A program made the position numbers and the translations under genes. Positions 48,018 to 57,383 of a DNA stretch of 64,000 bases are shown here, piece by piece (within the stretch, counting starts at the first letter, position 1; every line of letters begins with the position of its first letter). Source of the stretch: Gemmatimonadaceae bacterium (lineage in GTDB: Bacteria; Gemmatimonadota; Gemmatimonadetes; Gemmatimonadales; Gemmatimonadaceae); NCBI GenBank assembly GCA_025930755.1, contig JAICOJ010000009.1, positions 1 to 64,000 on the forward strand. The letters run 5' to 3'. Under the pieces are notes generated by a model. The model was not told the origin of the DNA. It searched no databases and was given only the letters and a program-made list of their open reading frames with translations.

Positions 48018-50999
48018 TTAATCCGCCGGAACCAACGGCTCGATCCGCTCGACGCTGAGCGCGCGATGCCTGCCCGGCGCAACCGGCTCAATGCGGACCG
48101 CGCAGACCTTGAACTCGGGGATGTGGGCGTACGGGTCGAGCGCCGGGTTCGTCAGCAGATTCGCCGCTGCCTCACGATAGTGCATCGGCACGAACACCTG
48201 ATGCCGCGCCACGCGCGGTGACAGCCGCACCGCGATCTCGATGCTGTTCCGCCGCGAGGTGATGCGCACCGCGTCGCCGTCGCGGACACCCATCTCCGCG
48301 GCGTCGGCGGGAGACAGCTCCACGGTGGGCACCGGCTCGCGCGAATCCAGTCCTTGCGAGCGTCGTGTCATCGTTCCGGTATGCCAGTGATAGAGCTGGC
48401 GTCCGGTGTTCATCCAGAACGGGAACTCCTCGTCTGGCAGCTCCGCGGGCGGCAGGAATTCCACCGGCACGAGCGTCGCCTTGCCGTCGGCGGTCGGGAA
48501 TCGATCGGCGAACAGGAACGCCGTCCCGGGATGTGTCGCGTGCTCCACCGGGTACTGAAGCCCTCCGGTTTCCTGGAGTCGAGCGTGTGTAATCCCACGC
48601 CAGGACGGTGTCACGCTCGCGATCTCCTCCATCACGTCCGCCGCGGTGCTGAAGGGCGTGGGAAGCCCGATGCGGTTCGACAGCTCGAGGAGGATCTCGA
48701 GATCGCCCCGGGCCGCGCCGGGGGCGGGAATCGCCTTACGAGCGAGCTGCACCCGCCGCTCGGTGTTCACGTACGTTCCGTCCTTCTCGGCGAACGACGC
48801 GCCCGGCAGCACGACGTCGGCGTAGCGGGCCGTTTCGGTGAGAAAGAGATCGTGGACCGCGAGGAACTCGAGCCCCAGGAACCATTCCTCGGCGTGCGCC
48901 ACGTCGGGGTCCGAGATGATGGGATTCTCGCCCATGATGTACATGCCGCGCACCGGGCTGCCCTTGGTGACGATCTGCGTGACCTTGAGCCCTGGTGTCA
49001 GCGACAGCCGTTCATCGGGGACGCCCCATGCCTGCGCGAACCGATGACGAATCGATGGGTCCGTCACCGGTTGATAGTCCGTGTACACCATGGGAATCGC
49101 ACCGACGTCGCTTGCGCCCTGGACGTTGTTCTGCCCGCGAATGGGAAGCATCGCGGCGCCCCACCGCCCGATCATCCCCGTCGCGAGGATGAGGTTGAGC
49201 AGGGAAGCGACGATGTCCGTTCCCGTCCGGTGCTGCGTGAGTCCCATTGCCCACAGCGTCGATGACCTCGGACCCCGCGCGTACAGCTCCGCCGCGCGTC
49301 GAATGAGATGCGCGGGGATGCCCGAGATGGTTTCCGCCCGCTCCGGCGTATAGGGCTCGACCGCGCGCGCCACCTCGTCGAATCCGTGGGTCCGCTCCCG
49401 AATGAACGCCTGGTCGTGGAGCCCGAGGTGGATGACGTGATGCAGCATCGCATTGAGGAGCGCGACGTCGGTACCGGGCAGCATCTGCAGATGGATGTCC
49501 GCGCGCTGCGCCAGCTCAATGCGCCGCGGATCGGCGACGATGAGCTTTGCGCCCCGCCGCTGCGCCCGCTTGAGCGCGGCTCCGAACACCGGATGTGACT
49601 CGGTGGTGTTCGCGCCCAGCAGGAAGATCACGTCCGATTCGCACTCCACCTCGCGCATCGATCCCGACGCTGCGCTGGTATTCATCGCGCGCTGCATCGC
49701 GCTCACCGACGACGAATGGCACAGTCGCGTGCAGTGGTCGACGTTGTTGGTTCCGATACCGGCCCGGAAGAGCCGCTGGAGAACGTAGTTCTCCTCATTG
49801 GAGCACTTCGCCGAGCAGAAAACCGCCAGCGAATCAGAGCCGTGGCTGTCGCGAAGGCGAGTGAGCTCCTGCGCCACGATCTCCATCGCTTCTTCCCATG
49901 TTCCTTCGCGGAAGGGCTCATACCAGTCGGCCGGTGTGGCAACGCGATCGCGCGGATCCCCAAGCGGCCCACCAACGGTCGGAAGTCGACGCAGCGGGTT
50001 GATCCTGGGACGGGACTTCTGCGTGTTGGACTCACCCTCGATGTCGCGCCACGGTCCTCCGCGGCGGCCCCATCGCTTCACATCCGCCGGGTCCCCCTCG
50101 TAGCGCCAGCGGCCATCGCGCTTCACCCAGCCCTTGCGAATCAAGGGCGTCGTCAGGCGATCGCGATGCAGCACGAAGTCGGTGCCGAAGCGACCCTTCA
50201 CGCACGTCGAGCCCATGTTCGGCGTCGCTTCCTCGATCCACGGGCTGTTCACGCGCACGACGTCCGTGCCGCGCACCTCCAGGTCGAGCTGACAGCCGAC
50301 GCCGCAGTACGGGCACACGCTGCGCACGGACGTCGCCGGCTTCTGCATCGCGTCGCGCGCGAACTTCGCGAGTGGCAGCACGTCGTGAATGGCCCCGGTT
50401 GGGCAGACGCGAACGCACTCACCGCACCAGGTGCATCCGGCATGCTCGGGATTCCCATCCGCTCCGACAATGATCTCCGCGTGATCTCCGCGATAGGCGA
50501 CGTCGAGGACGCCAACCACCTGAATGTCCGCGCAGGCACGAACGCACCGCGTGCACAGAATGCACGTGGACATGTCGTGCTGGATCATCGGGTCGCCCGC
50601 TCGATCATCGCCGGCGCGAAGCGGGAGCCCCGAGCGGTTCTCGACGCTCACACCGTAGCGCTTCACCATCCGCTCGAACTCGTTCTGCGCCCCGCGCTCG
50701 TCGATCCGTTCCGCGGGATATCGCTCCAGCAGCATCCCGAGGACGCCGCGCCGGTTCTCGACGGCGGCGTACGACTCCGTCGTCACCTTCATTCCGTCTG
50801 CCGCGGTGGTCGCGCATGCCGGCAGGAGCTTCGCGCTCCCTTCCACCGACACGAGGCACACGCGACAATTGCCGACGATCGGCAGCGTCGGATACCAGCA
50901 CAGCGTAGGCACGTCGATGCCGATCTGCCGCGCTGCATCGAGAATGGTCGCGCCGTCGCGAACGGTGACGTCGGTGCCGTTGACGGTAAGTGTCGCCAT
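48018..50999 (-). CDS. Formate dehydrogenase alpha subunit, molybdopterin type
   Basis: A 993-residue soluble-type subunit. N-terminal [2Fe-2S] ferredoxin domain (LCWYPTLPIVGNCRVCLVSV) and a NuoG-like His/Cys region lead it. Two 4Fe-4S clusters follow (CILCTRCVRACADIQ, CTWCGECVRVCPTGA), then the molybdopterin domain beginning with CPYCGVGCQLDL. The predicted molybdenum ligand is Cys in NNVDHCTRLCHSSSV, where some formate dehydrogenases use selenocysteine. A C-terminal dinucleotide-binding domain ends it. No beta/gamma or FdhD-type accessory gene is near, so electron partners are encoded elsewhere. A related oxidoreductase activity cannot be ruled out. A good promoter lies at 51037-51066. Confidence 0.9.
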   Translation of the reverse strand: MATLTVNGTDVTVRDGATILDAARQIGIDVPTLCWYPTLPIVGNCRVCLVSVEGSAKLLPACATTAADGMKVTTESYAAVENRRGVLGMLLERYPAERIDERGAQNEFERMVKRYGVSVENRSGLPLRAGDDRAGDPMIQHDMSTCILCTRCVRACADIQVVGVLDVAYRGDHAEIIVGADGNPEHAGCTWCGECVRVCPTGAIHDVLPLAKFARDAMQKPATSVRSVCPYCGVGCQLDLEVRGTDVVRVNSPWIEEATPNMGSTCVKGRFGTDFVLHRDRLTTPLIRKGWVKRDGRWRYEGDPADVKRWGRRGGPWRDIEGESNTQKSRPRINPLRRLPTVGGPLGDPRDRVATPADWYEPFREGTWEEAMEIVAQELTRLRDSHGSDSLAVFCSAKCSNEENYVLQRLFRAGIGTNNVDHCTRLCHSSSVSAMQRAMNTSAASGSMREVECESDVIFLLGANTTESHPVFGAALKRAQRRGAKLIVADPRRIELAQRADIHLQMLPGTDVALLNAMLHHVIHLGLHDQAFIRERTHGFDEVARAVEPYTPERAETISGIPAHLIRRAAELYARGPRSSTLWAMGLTQHRTGTDIVASLLNLILATGMIGRWGAAMLPIRGQNNVQGASDVGAIPMVYTDYQPVTDPSIRHRFAQAWGVPDERLSLTPGLKVTQIVTKGSPVRGMYIMGENPIISDPDVAHAEEWFLGLEFLAVHDLFLTETARYADVVLPGASFAEKDGTYVNTERRVQLARKAIPAPGAARGDLEILLELSNRIGLPTPFSTAADVMEEIASVTPSWRGITHARLQETGGLQYPVEHATHPGTAFLFADRFPTADGKATLVPVEFLPPAELPDEEFPFWMNTGRQLYHWHTGTMTRRSQGLDSREPVPTVELSPADAAEMGVRDGDAVRITSRRNSIEIAVRLSPRVARHQVFVPMHYREAAANLLTNPALDPYAHIPEFKVCAVRIEPVAPGRHRALSVERIEPLVPAD

Positions 51000-51036
51000 G
51001 CGGGGTTCGGGAGGAGTTCGGGCCAGCGGCCTTCCT

Positions 51037-51066
51037 TATATATAGGGCGCGCCCCCCCTCGTTCAA
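51037..51066 (-). promoter_or_regulatory. Sigma-70-type promoter for the formate dehydrogenase gene
   Basis: On the minus strand TTGAAC (51066-51061), 17 bases, then TATATA (51043-51038) in an AT-rich TATATATAA stretch that stands out in this GC-rich DNA. The leader would be about 30 bases. Confidence 0.5.
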
Positions 51067-51137
51067 CCTGTCTGAAACGTGACCCTTGAATGGTCGGCAC
51101 AGTCATTCTGACGACTGCACGCCCATAGGCCAGATCA

Positions 51138-52868
51138 GTGTCCGATACTCCCGCTCGCCCCGCGAGCGTCGTCACCTCACGCATAACGCTCTCGGTGACG
51201 TGCCCGCGATGCGGCGCGTCGCTTTCCGCTTCGCTCACGGTTTGCGCGAAGTGCGGAGCCGCGTTGTCCGAGGCGCCCGCCGGTGAGACGACGTATACGG
51301 GTGATCAGACGGACAAGCTCCGCGCTCGGCTTCAGGAGTCGATCGGCGAGGCCTTCGAGCTCATGGAGCTGCTCGGTCGCGGCGGCATGGGCATCGTGTT
51401 TCGCGCGCGCGAACGCGCGCTGGATCGCGAAGTCGCGCTCAAGGTGCTCGCGCTCGATCCGGTGTTCGCGCCCGAGGCCTACGGTCGCTTCGAGCGCGAA
51501 GCGAAGCTCGCCGCCAAGCTCGATCATCCCAACATCGTTCCGATCTTCGCCGTCGGTCACGGAAACTCGATCGCGTATTACACCATGCGCCTCGTGCGCG
51601 GTGGCACGCTCGAGAGCATCGTCGCCAGCAAGAAGGCGCTCGAGTTCGACTATTGCGTGCGTGTTCTGCGCGACGTCGCCGCCGCGCTCGACCATGCCCA
51701 CCGCCAGGGCGTCGTCCACCGCGACATCAAGCCGGCGAACATTCTCCTCGGCGAGTCGGGGCATGCCATGGTCGCCGACTTCGGTATCGCGAAGGCGCTG
51801 GGCAACACGACGGCGAACGCGACAGGCACCGGCATCATTGGATCGCCCGCGTACATGTCCCCGGAGCAGTGGCGCGGCGAAGAGCTCGATGGACGCGCCG
51901 ATCAATACGCGCTGGCGGTGGTCGCCTACGAGATGCTCTCCGGGGTGCGGCCCTTCGAGACCGCTCGCGTCGAAGATCTGCTCACGTTGCATCTCTCCGC
52001 GGAGATGCCCGACATCACCGCGATTCGTCCCGCATTGCCGGCGAGCGCGGATGCGGCGCTGCGCCGCGCGATGTCGAAGCTGTCATCCGAACGCTTCTCG
52101 ACCGTCACCGGCTTCGTCGAAGCACTCGCGGGACGCCGACCGGCGGGTCCGTCCCCGACCACCGCGCGCGGTCCTCGATATGAGCCGAGGCGAAAGCGTC
52201 GCGGGTTTCCGTGGAAGACGACCGTCGCCGTCGCGGCGCTCGCGGCCGTAGTATATGGCGTTCCCCCGGTGCGCGCGCAGGCGCTGGAGTTCTGGGGCGG
52301 GCTGGTTCATGCCGCCACCCTGCTTCGCGATCAGGCGCAACAGCTCGCCGCTTCCGGGGCAGCAGCGCAACCGGTCACCGCCGCGGTTGCGATGCAGGAC
52401 TCCGCGGTGCCGAAGGACACGGGTGCCGCACCGGATACGACTCGGCGACCCGACTCGGTCATGGCCGCTCCTCTGGAGCTCGAGCGCGCGCCGCTCGTGC
52501 TCGATGACTCGAGTGTCGTCCGATCACCTGTTGGGCCGGCGCCATTCCGCATGACCGGCGCCCGACATGGTTGGATCAAGGTCACTGTCGCCGGCGGCAC
52601 GGCTCCGATCATCATCGACGGCCGCTCATACGGCTCGGCCCCGCAGGTCATCCGCGTCGACAAGGGACTGCACATCGTCACCGTGCGCGGTGCCGGCGAC
52701 CTGTTCATGCCCTTCCAGCATGATGTTCAGGTGGCGGAAGGTGACACCGTCATCGCGGCGTTCGAGGTCCCCGTGCGTCGCGTCGCGCCAGTCCAGCCGG
52801 CGCAGAGCGATACGACGGCCCCACAACCGCCGGCGGCCGACAGTACGACGCCACCCGCGTCCCGCTGA
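51138..52868 (+). CDS. Serine/threonine protein kinase with zinc ribbon and PEGA-like C-terminal domain
   Basis: A 576-residue membrane kinase. An N-terminal zinc ribbon (VTCPRCGASLSASLTVCAKC) is followed by a Hanks-type kinase at about 75-330: LLGRGGMGIVFRARE, the Lys in EVALKVLALD, VVHRDIKPANILL, VADFGIAKAL, and GSPAYMSPEQWRG. A membrane helix lies near residues 350-368, then a proline/alanine-rich linker. An external PEGA-like beta domain completes it (PIIIDGRSYGSAPQVIRVDK). It is probably a Pkn-type environmental sensor. GTG start at 51138. Divergent from the formate dehydrogenase gene. Confidence 0.9.
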   Translation: MSDTPARPASVVTSRITLSVTCPRCGASLSASLTVCAKCGAALSEAPAGETTYTGDQTDKLRARLQESIGEAFELMELLGRGGMGIVFRARERALDREVALKVLALDPVFAPEAYGRFEREAKLAAKLDHPNIVPIFAVGHGNSIAYYTMRLVRGGTLESIVASKKALEFDYCVRVLRDVAAALDHAHRQGVVHRDIKPANILLGESGHAMVADFGIAKALGNTTANATGTGIIGSPAYMSPEQWRGEELDGRADQYALAVVAYEMLSGVRPFETARVEDLLTLHLSAEMPDITAIRPALPASADAALRRAMSKLSSERFSTVTGFVEALAGRRPAGPSPTTARGPRYEPRRKRRGFPWKTTVAVAALAAVVYGVPPVRAQALEFWGGLVHAATLLRDQAQQLAASGAAAQPVTAAVAMQDSAVPKDTGAAPDTTRRPDSVMAAPLELERAPLVLDDSSVVRSPVGPAPFRMTGARHGWIKVTVAGGTAPIIIDGRSYGSAPQVIRVDKGLHIVTVRGAGDLFMPFQHDVQVAEGDTVIAAFEVPVRRVAPVQPAQSDTTAPQPPAADSTTPPASR

Positions 52869-52877
52869 CCGTACTCG

Positions 52878-54206
52878 TCAGGCACGCGCCAGGATTCTGG
52901 CGATGCGGCCGGCCGCGCGTTCCCCACTCACGACGGCGCCCTCGACGAGGGGCATCGTGAGATAATCTCCCGCCAGCGCCACTGGCAGCTCCAACGCCTC
53001 CTCGAGGCCGCGGCCGAATGCGCGATGCGCGAGAAACCCCGGCTCCGCGAGCGGCGTCCCTTCGTCGAAACGAAATACGCGGGCGCGTGCGACCGCTCCG
53101 CGTGTCTCCGGGACCAGCCGTTCGATCTCCGGCATCATCGCGGCGACGATCTCGGCCACTGGATGATTCGCGAGCCGCTCGACGGCATCCGGAGTCGGCC
53201 ACGCGAGCACAATTCCCGCCGACCGATCCTCGGCAGTCCACCGGCCCGCCGGGAGTGCGCACGCGCTCACCATCGTGGCCTCGGATGGATCGGCGAGCAC
53301 GCCGAACGTCTCTGCGCGCAGCGGCTGCTCGAGAGTCAGCATCACCGTCCAGGTCGGTCGCGTGACGACAGAGGCGAGCCAGCGCACCAGGGCGTGCGTC
53401 TCGCCGACGATGGGTCCGAGGAAGGCGTGCGCGACCGCGGCGCTGGTCGCGATCACGATCGCGTCCGCGCGCCATTCCCGATGCGTGCGATCGCGAGCCA
53501 CGGCGCCCGCCGGCGTGATCTGAATCACGTCGACGTGCGCATTGAGCTCCAGTCGCACGCCATCGGCGGCCGTCGCGAGGACATGCGACCACCCGTCGCG
53601 ACTCGCGAGCAGTGTGGCATCGCTGCCATATCGTCCGAGTGCGAGAAAGAACGCCAGACTCGTTTCACGGCCGCGCGCGCCGTAGAACGCATTCAACGGC
53701 GGCTCGACGAGCACGTTCGCCGCACGCTCGCTGATCGCCCGTTCCACGAAGGAACGCGCTGATACACCGTCCAGCGCCTCCAGCCCGTCGTTGTCGTCCG
53801 CACGGAGCGAGCCCGCGTGCCGCGCGAGGAGGGGGAGCAGGGTGGTGCCGAGCTTCAGCTTGTCGCCCGGCCCCAGTCCGCCGAAGCGCAACATCGAGGC
53901 GATCGAGCCGAAGCGAATGGGAAGCCGCTTGCCGTCGCGCACGAAGACGTCGCGCGCGTTCGTTGCATCGAGCCGAGCGGCGGCGAGAAGGCGCATCGTG
54001 TGCGTGAAGCTCGACGCGATCAGCTGTGCGCCGGTGTCGACGGCGCCCTCGCTGCGCGCATCGCTCCGCGCGCGTCCGCCGAGCACGGCGTGTCGCTCGA
54101 GGAGTGTCACGACATGTCCCCGTGCGCGAAGCGCAGCCGCCGCGGCGACGCCACTGAAACCGCCTCCGATCACGAGGATGTGTGCCGATGTGCGTGCATC
54201 GCTCAT
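52878..54206 (-). CDS. FAD-dependent oxidoreductase, amine oxidase / HpnE-like
   Basis: A 442-residue flavoprotein. The FAD-binding motif is HILVIGGGFSGVAAAAALRA with the following LLERHAVLGGRARSD, and the C-terminal FAD site is PVALAGDYLTMPLVEGAVVSG. The family covers phytoene desaturases, protoporphyrinogen oxidase and the hydroxysqualene dehydroxylase HpnE. Size and N-terminal motif fit HpnE best, but no hpnC, hpnD or squalene genes are visible, so the substrate is open. Convergent with the kinase gene, ten bases between stops. Confidence 0.82.
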   Translation of the reverse strand: MSDARTSAHILVIGGGFSGVAAAAALRARGHVVTLLERHAVLGGRARSDARSEGAVDTGAQLIASSFTHTMRLLAAARLDATNARDVFVRDGKRLPIRFGSIASMLRFGGLGPGDKLKLGTTLLPLLARHAGSLRADDNDGLEALDGVSARSFVERAISERAANVLVEPPLNAFYGARGRETSLAFFLALGRYGSDATLLASRDGWSHVLATAADGVRLELNAHVDVIQITPAGAVARDRTHREWRADAIVIATSAAVAHAFLGPIVGETHALVRWLASVVTRPTWTVMLTLEQPLRAETFGVLADPSEATMVSACALPAGRWTAEDRSAGIVLAWPTPDAVERLANHPVAEIVAAMMPEIERLVPETRGAVARARVFRFDEGTPLAEPGFLAHRAFGRGLEEALELPVALAGDYLTMPLVEGAVVSGERAAGRIARILARA

Positions 54207-54263
54207 TCGTCGCAGGTCGCTCGCATGATGGTTGACGTGCTGTAAAAAAACTTCCTTGCGCTA

Positions 54264-54292
54264 TTGCATGTGTCTGAGGGCATTTCTATATT
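54264..54292 (+). promoter_or_regulatory. Sigma-70-type promoter for the tldD-tldE operon
   Basis: TTGCAT (54264-54269), 17 bases, TATATT (54287-54292). Just upstream is an A7 run (54244-54250), possibly an UP element. Distance to the GTG start is about 100 bases. Confidence 0.5.
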
Positions 54293-54390
54293 CGCGCCGG
54301 AAGACGATACCTGCACGCGATGCGCGTCGCGCCAGCTCGAGTGCTGCGTCGACGACGAGAGTTCACCGAGTGCGAGCACGAGGGTGTTGA

Positions 54391-56013
54391 GTGCCGCAGA
54401 CACGACGCGAATTCATCACGCAAGCCGCGGCCGCGAGCGCCGCCATCGGAATCGCCGGATGCGCGCCGGCCACCGTTTCTCCCCCTGCTCCCGCGCCGTC
54501 GCCCGCTGCTGCCGCTGGTGACCCTACCTTCAAGGACCTGGCCATGCTGGCGCTCGACGCGGCGAAGTCCGCCGGCGCGAGCTACGCCGACATTCGCATC
54601 AGCCGAAATCGGAATCAGGCCATCTTCACGCGCGAGCAGCGCGTGCAGAATCTCGTCGACAACGAGACCTTCGGCTTTGGGGTGCGGGTGCTCGTCGAGG
54701 GCGCGTGGGGGTTCGCGGCCAGCCGCGATCTCTCGCGCGAAGAGGTCGCGCGCGTGGCGCGGCAGGCGGTCACGCAAGCACGCGCAAATCGGACCACGAT
54801 GGTGCGCCCGGTCACGCTTGCTCCCGTCACGCCGACGCCCGATGGATCGTGGCGGAGTCCCGCGCGCATCGACCCCTTCGACGTTCCGGTCGAGGAGAAG
54901 GCCGCGCTCCTCCTCGCCGCGAATGCGGCGGCCCTCGGTGTCCAGGGTGCCCGGTTCGTCAACTCCCAGATGTTCTTCCTGCGCGAAGAGAAGACGCTGG
55001 CAACGACCGACGGCACCTACGTCGTGCAAACGATCTTCCGCGCGCAGCCCTCGATGACCGTCACCGCGGTCGCGTCCGGCGATTTTCAGACGCGCCAGTC
55101 GAACGATGTGCAGCCGATGGGCAGGGGCTACGAGCACGTGATCGACGCGAAGCTCGTCGAAAACGCGCCGCGGTGGGCCGAGGAAGCGGTGAGAAAGCTG
55201 TCGGCGAAACCGGTGGAAGTGGGGCGGTACGATCTGATTCTTCACCCCTCGCATCTCTGGCTCACCATCCACGAGTCGATCGCCCATCCCACCGAGCTCG
55301 ACCGCGCGATGGGATACGAGGCGAACTACGCCGGAACCTCGTTCGTCGCGCCGCCGGAGAAAATGCTCGGCAGCCTCAAATACGGGCCCGAGTTCATGAA
55401 CGTGCAGGGCGATCGGTCGCAGTCGGGCTCGCTCTCCGCCGTCGGGTGGGACGATGAGGGCGTGCGGCCGGAAGAATTCCTCATCATCAAGAACGGAGTC
55501 TTCAACGATTACCAGACCACGCGCGAGCAGGCGCCGTGGCTCCAGTGGTGGTATTCGCGGCAGAACCAGGAGACGCGCTCGCACGGATGCTCGTACGCAC
55601 AGTCGTGGGCCGATGTGCAGTTCCAGCGCATGCCGAACGTATCGCTCCTTCCTGGGGAGCAGAACCACTCGTGGGACGACCTCATCGCCGCTACCGATCG
55701 CGGCATCGCCATCGTGGGTGAAGGCTCGTTCTCGATCGATCAGCAGCGATACAACGCGCAGTTCGGCGGCCAGGTCTTCTACGAGGTTCGCGGCGGAAAG
55801 ATCGTCGGCATGTTGAAGGACGTCGCCTATCAGCTCCGCACCCCTGAATTCTGGAATTCGATGGACATGATCGGCGGCCGCGATAGCTACATGCTCGGCG
55901 GCGCGTTCAACGATGGGAAGGGGCAGCCGAGTCAGTCCAACGCCGTGAGTCATGGCTGCGTGCCGGCGCGATTCCGGAACGTCAACGTCATCAACACGGG
56001 GAGACAGGCATGA
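54391..56013 (+). CDS. TldD-family metalloprotease, Tat-lipoprotein (pair 1)
   Basis: A 540-residue TldD subunit with an unusual exported form. The start MPQTRREFITQ is a twin-arginine signal, followed by AAIGIAGC, a lipobox-like cysteine at residue 24, and a proline/alanine linker. The metal-binding motif is HESIAH (HExxxH form) in WLTIHESIAHPTELDRAMGY. Other family parts are YADIRISRNRNQAIF and QVFYEVRGGKIVGMLKDVAY. Classical TldD acts in the cytosol with TldE on ribosomal peptides or the CcdA antitoxin; here export to the periplasm is inferred. The TldE partner overlaps its stop (ATGA). First gene of four; promoter at 54264-54292. Confidence 0.9.
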   Translation: MPQTRREFITQAAAASAAIGIAGCAPATVSPPAPAPSPAAAAGDPTFKDLAMLALDAAKSAGASYADIRISRNRNQAIFTREQRVQNLVDNETFGFGVRVLVEGAWGFAASRDLSREEVARVARQAVTQARANRTTMVRPVTLAPVTPTPDGSWRSPARIDPFDVPVEEKAALLLAANAAALGVQGARFVNSQMFFLREEKTLATTDGTYVVQTIFRAQPSMTVTAVASGDFQTRQSNDVQPMGRGYEHVIDAKLVENAPRWAEEAVRKLSAKPVEVGRYDLILHPSHLWLTIHESIAHPTELDRAMGYEANYAGTSFVAPPEKMLGSLKYGPEFMNVQGDRSQSGSLSAVGWDDEGVRPEEFLIIKNGVFNDYQTTREQAPWLQWWYSRQNQETRSHGCSYAQSWADVQFQRMPNVSLLPGEQNHSWDDLIAATDRGIAIVGEGSFSIDQQRYNAQFGGQVFYEVRGGKIVGMLKDVAYQLRTPEFWNSMDMIGGRDSYMLGGAFNDGKGQPSQSNAVSHGCVPARFRNVNVINTGRQA

Positions 56014-57383
56014 GCGCCCCCCGTTCGCTGCTCGAGCCTGCGCGCTATCTCAGCCGCGCCGAGGCGGAGGCGCTGGCGAAGCGCGTGCTCGCCCTCGCCA
56101 CGGCCGACGCAACCCGAGTCACGCTGCAGGGCGGAAGCCGGGGCAATACCCGCTTCGCGCTCAACCAGATCTCCACTGCGGGCGATGACTTCAATACGAC
56201 CGTCACGGTGCGCAGCCTCTTTGGAAAGCGCAGCGCGAACGTCACCACGAACAAGCTGGACGACGCGGGCCTGCGCTACGCCGTCGAGACTTCCGAGCGG
56301 CTCGCGAAGCTCGCCCCCGAAGATCCCGAGGAAATGGGCGAGCTGGATCCACAGCAGTACGCCGAGTCCCGGTCGTGGAGTGACGCCACGGCGTCGCTCG
56401 ATCCCGCCGCCCGTGCCGACGCCGTGCGTGCGATCACGCAGGCGACGAGCGCCGCGGGATTGCACGGCACCGGCTACCTCGAGACGAACGCGGGATCGTT
56501 CGCGGTCGCGAATTCGAAGGGGCTGTTCGCGTACGCGCGCGGAACCGGGGCGGCGCTCACGACGACCGTCCGCACGCCCGACGGCAATGGCTCGGGATGG
56601 GCGGGTGCCGCGCATAACGATTGGTCGCGGCTTCGCCCCGCCGAGCTCGGCGCGCGCGCGATCGAGAAGGCGCGACGGTCTGCCAACCCGGTCGCGATCG
56701 AGCCGGGACGCTACACGGTCGTACTCGAGCCCACCGCCGTCGGTAATCTCGTGCAGAACATGGGCTTCGCGCTCAACGCACGAAACGCCGACGAAGGCCG
56801 GTCCTTTTTCTCGAAGCAGGGCGGCGGCAACAAGATCGGAATGAAAATCGTCGACGAGCGTGTCACGATCGTGTCCGATCCGCTCGATCCCGAGGCGCCG
56901 GCGAACACGTTCAACAACGAGGGGCTGCCCACGGCGCGCACGGTCTGGATCGAGAACGGGGTCGTCCGCAACCTGGCCTACGATCGGTTCTGGGCGCAGA
57001 AGATGGGGAAGCAACCGCTGCCCTTCGTCGCGTCGCTGTCGATGAGTGGCGGCACCGCCACGATCGAGGAGCTGATCGCCTCCACACAGCGCGGAATTCT
57101 CGTGACTCGCTTCTGGTACATCCGGCAGGTCGATCCGCGGGTGCTCCTCGTCACCGGTCTCACGCGCGACGGCACGTTCCTCATCGAGAACGGGAAGATC
57201 ACCAACGCGGTGAAGAATCTGCGCTTCAACGAGTCCCCGATTTTCATGCTGAACAACGTCGAGGCCATGGGACGCCCGGTGCGTGTGAGCGCATCGGAGA
57301 GCGGCAGCCCCGGCGTCGCCGTTGTCGTCCCGCCCCTCAAGGTGCGTGACTTCAACTTCACCAGTCTCAGCGATGCGGTCTAA
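56010..57383 (+). CDS. TldE/PmbA-family subunit (pair 1)
   Basis: A 457-residue PmbA/TldE-like protein, partner of the preceding TldD. It shares the fold but lacks the HExxxH motif. Recognisable parts: GGSRGNTRFALNQISTAGDD, VTVRSLFGKRSANVTTNKLD, FFSKQGGGNKIGMKIVDERV, and VTGLTRDGTFLIENGKITNA near the end. No signal peptide is seen, which is odd if the TldD partner is exported. It might ride through the Tat pore with TldD. TAATG overlap with the second tldD. Confidence 0.88.
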   Translation: MSAPRSLLEPARYLSRAEAEALAKRVLALATADATRVTLQGGSRGNTRFALNQISTAGDDFNTTVTVRSLFGKRSANVTTNKLDDAGLRYAVETSERLAKLAPEDPEEMGELDPQQYAESRSWSDATASLDPAARADAVRAITQATSAAGLHGTGYLETNAGSFAVANSKGLFAYARGTGAALTTTVRTPDGNGSGWAGAAHNDWSRLRPAELGARAIEKARRSANPVAIEPGRYTVVLEPTAVGNLVQNMGFALNARNADEGRSFFSKQGGGNKIGMKIVDERVTIVSDPLDPEAPANTFNNEGLPTARTVWIENGVVRNLAYDRFWAQKMGKQPLPFVASLSMSGGTATIEELIASTQRGILVTRFWYIRQVDPRVLLVTGLTRDGTFLIENGKITNAVKNLRFNESPIFMLNNVEAMGRPVRVSASESGSPGVAVVVPPLKVRDFNFTSLSDAV

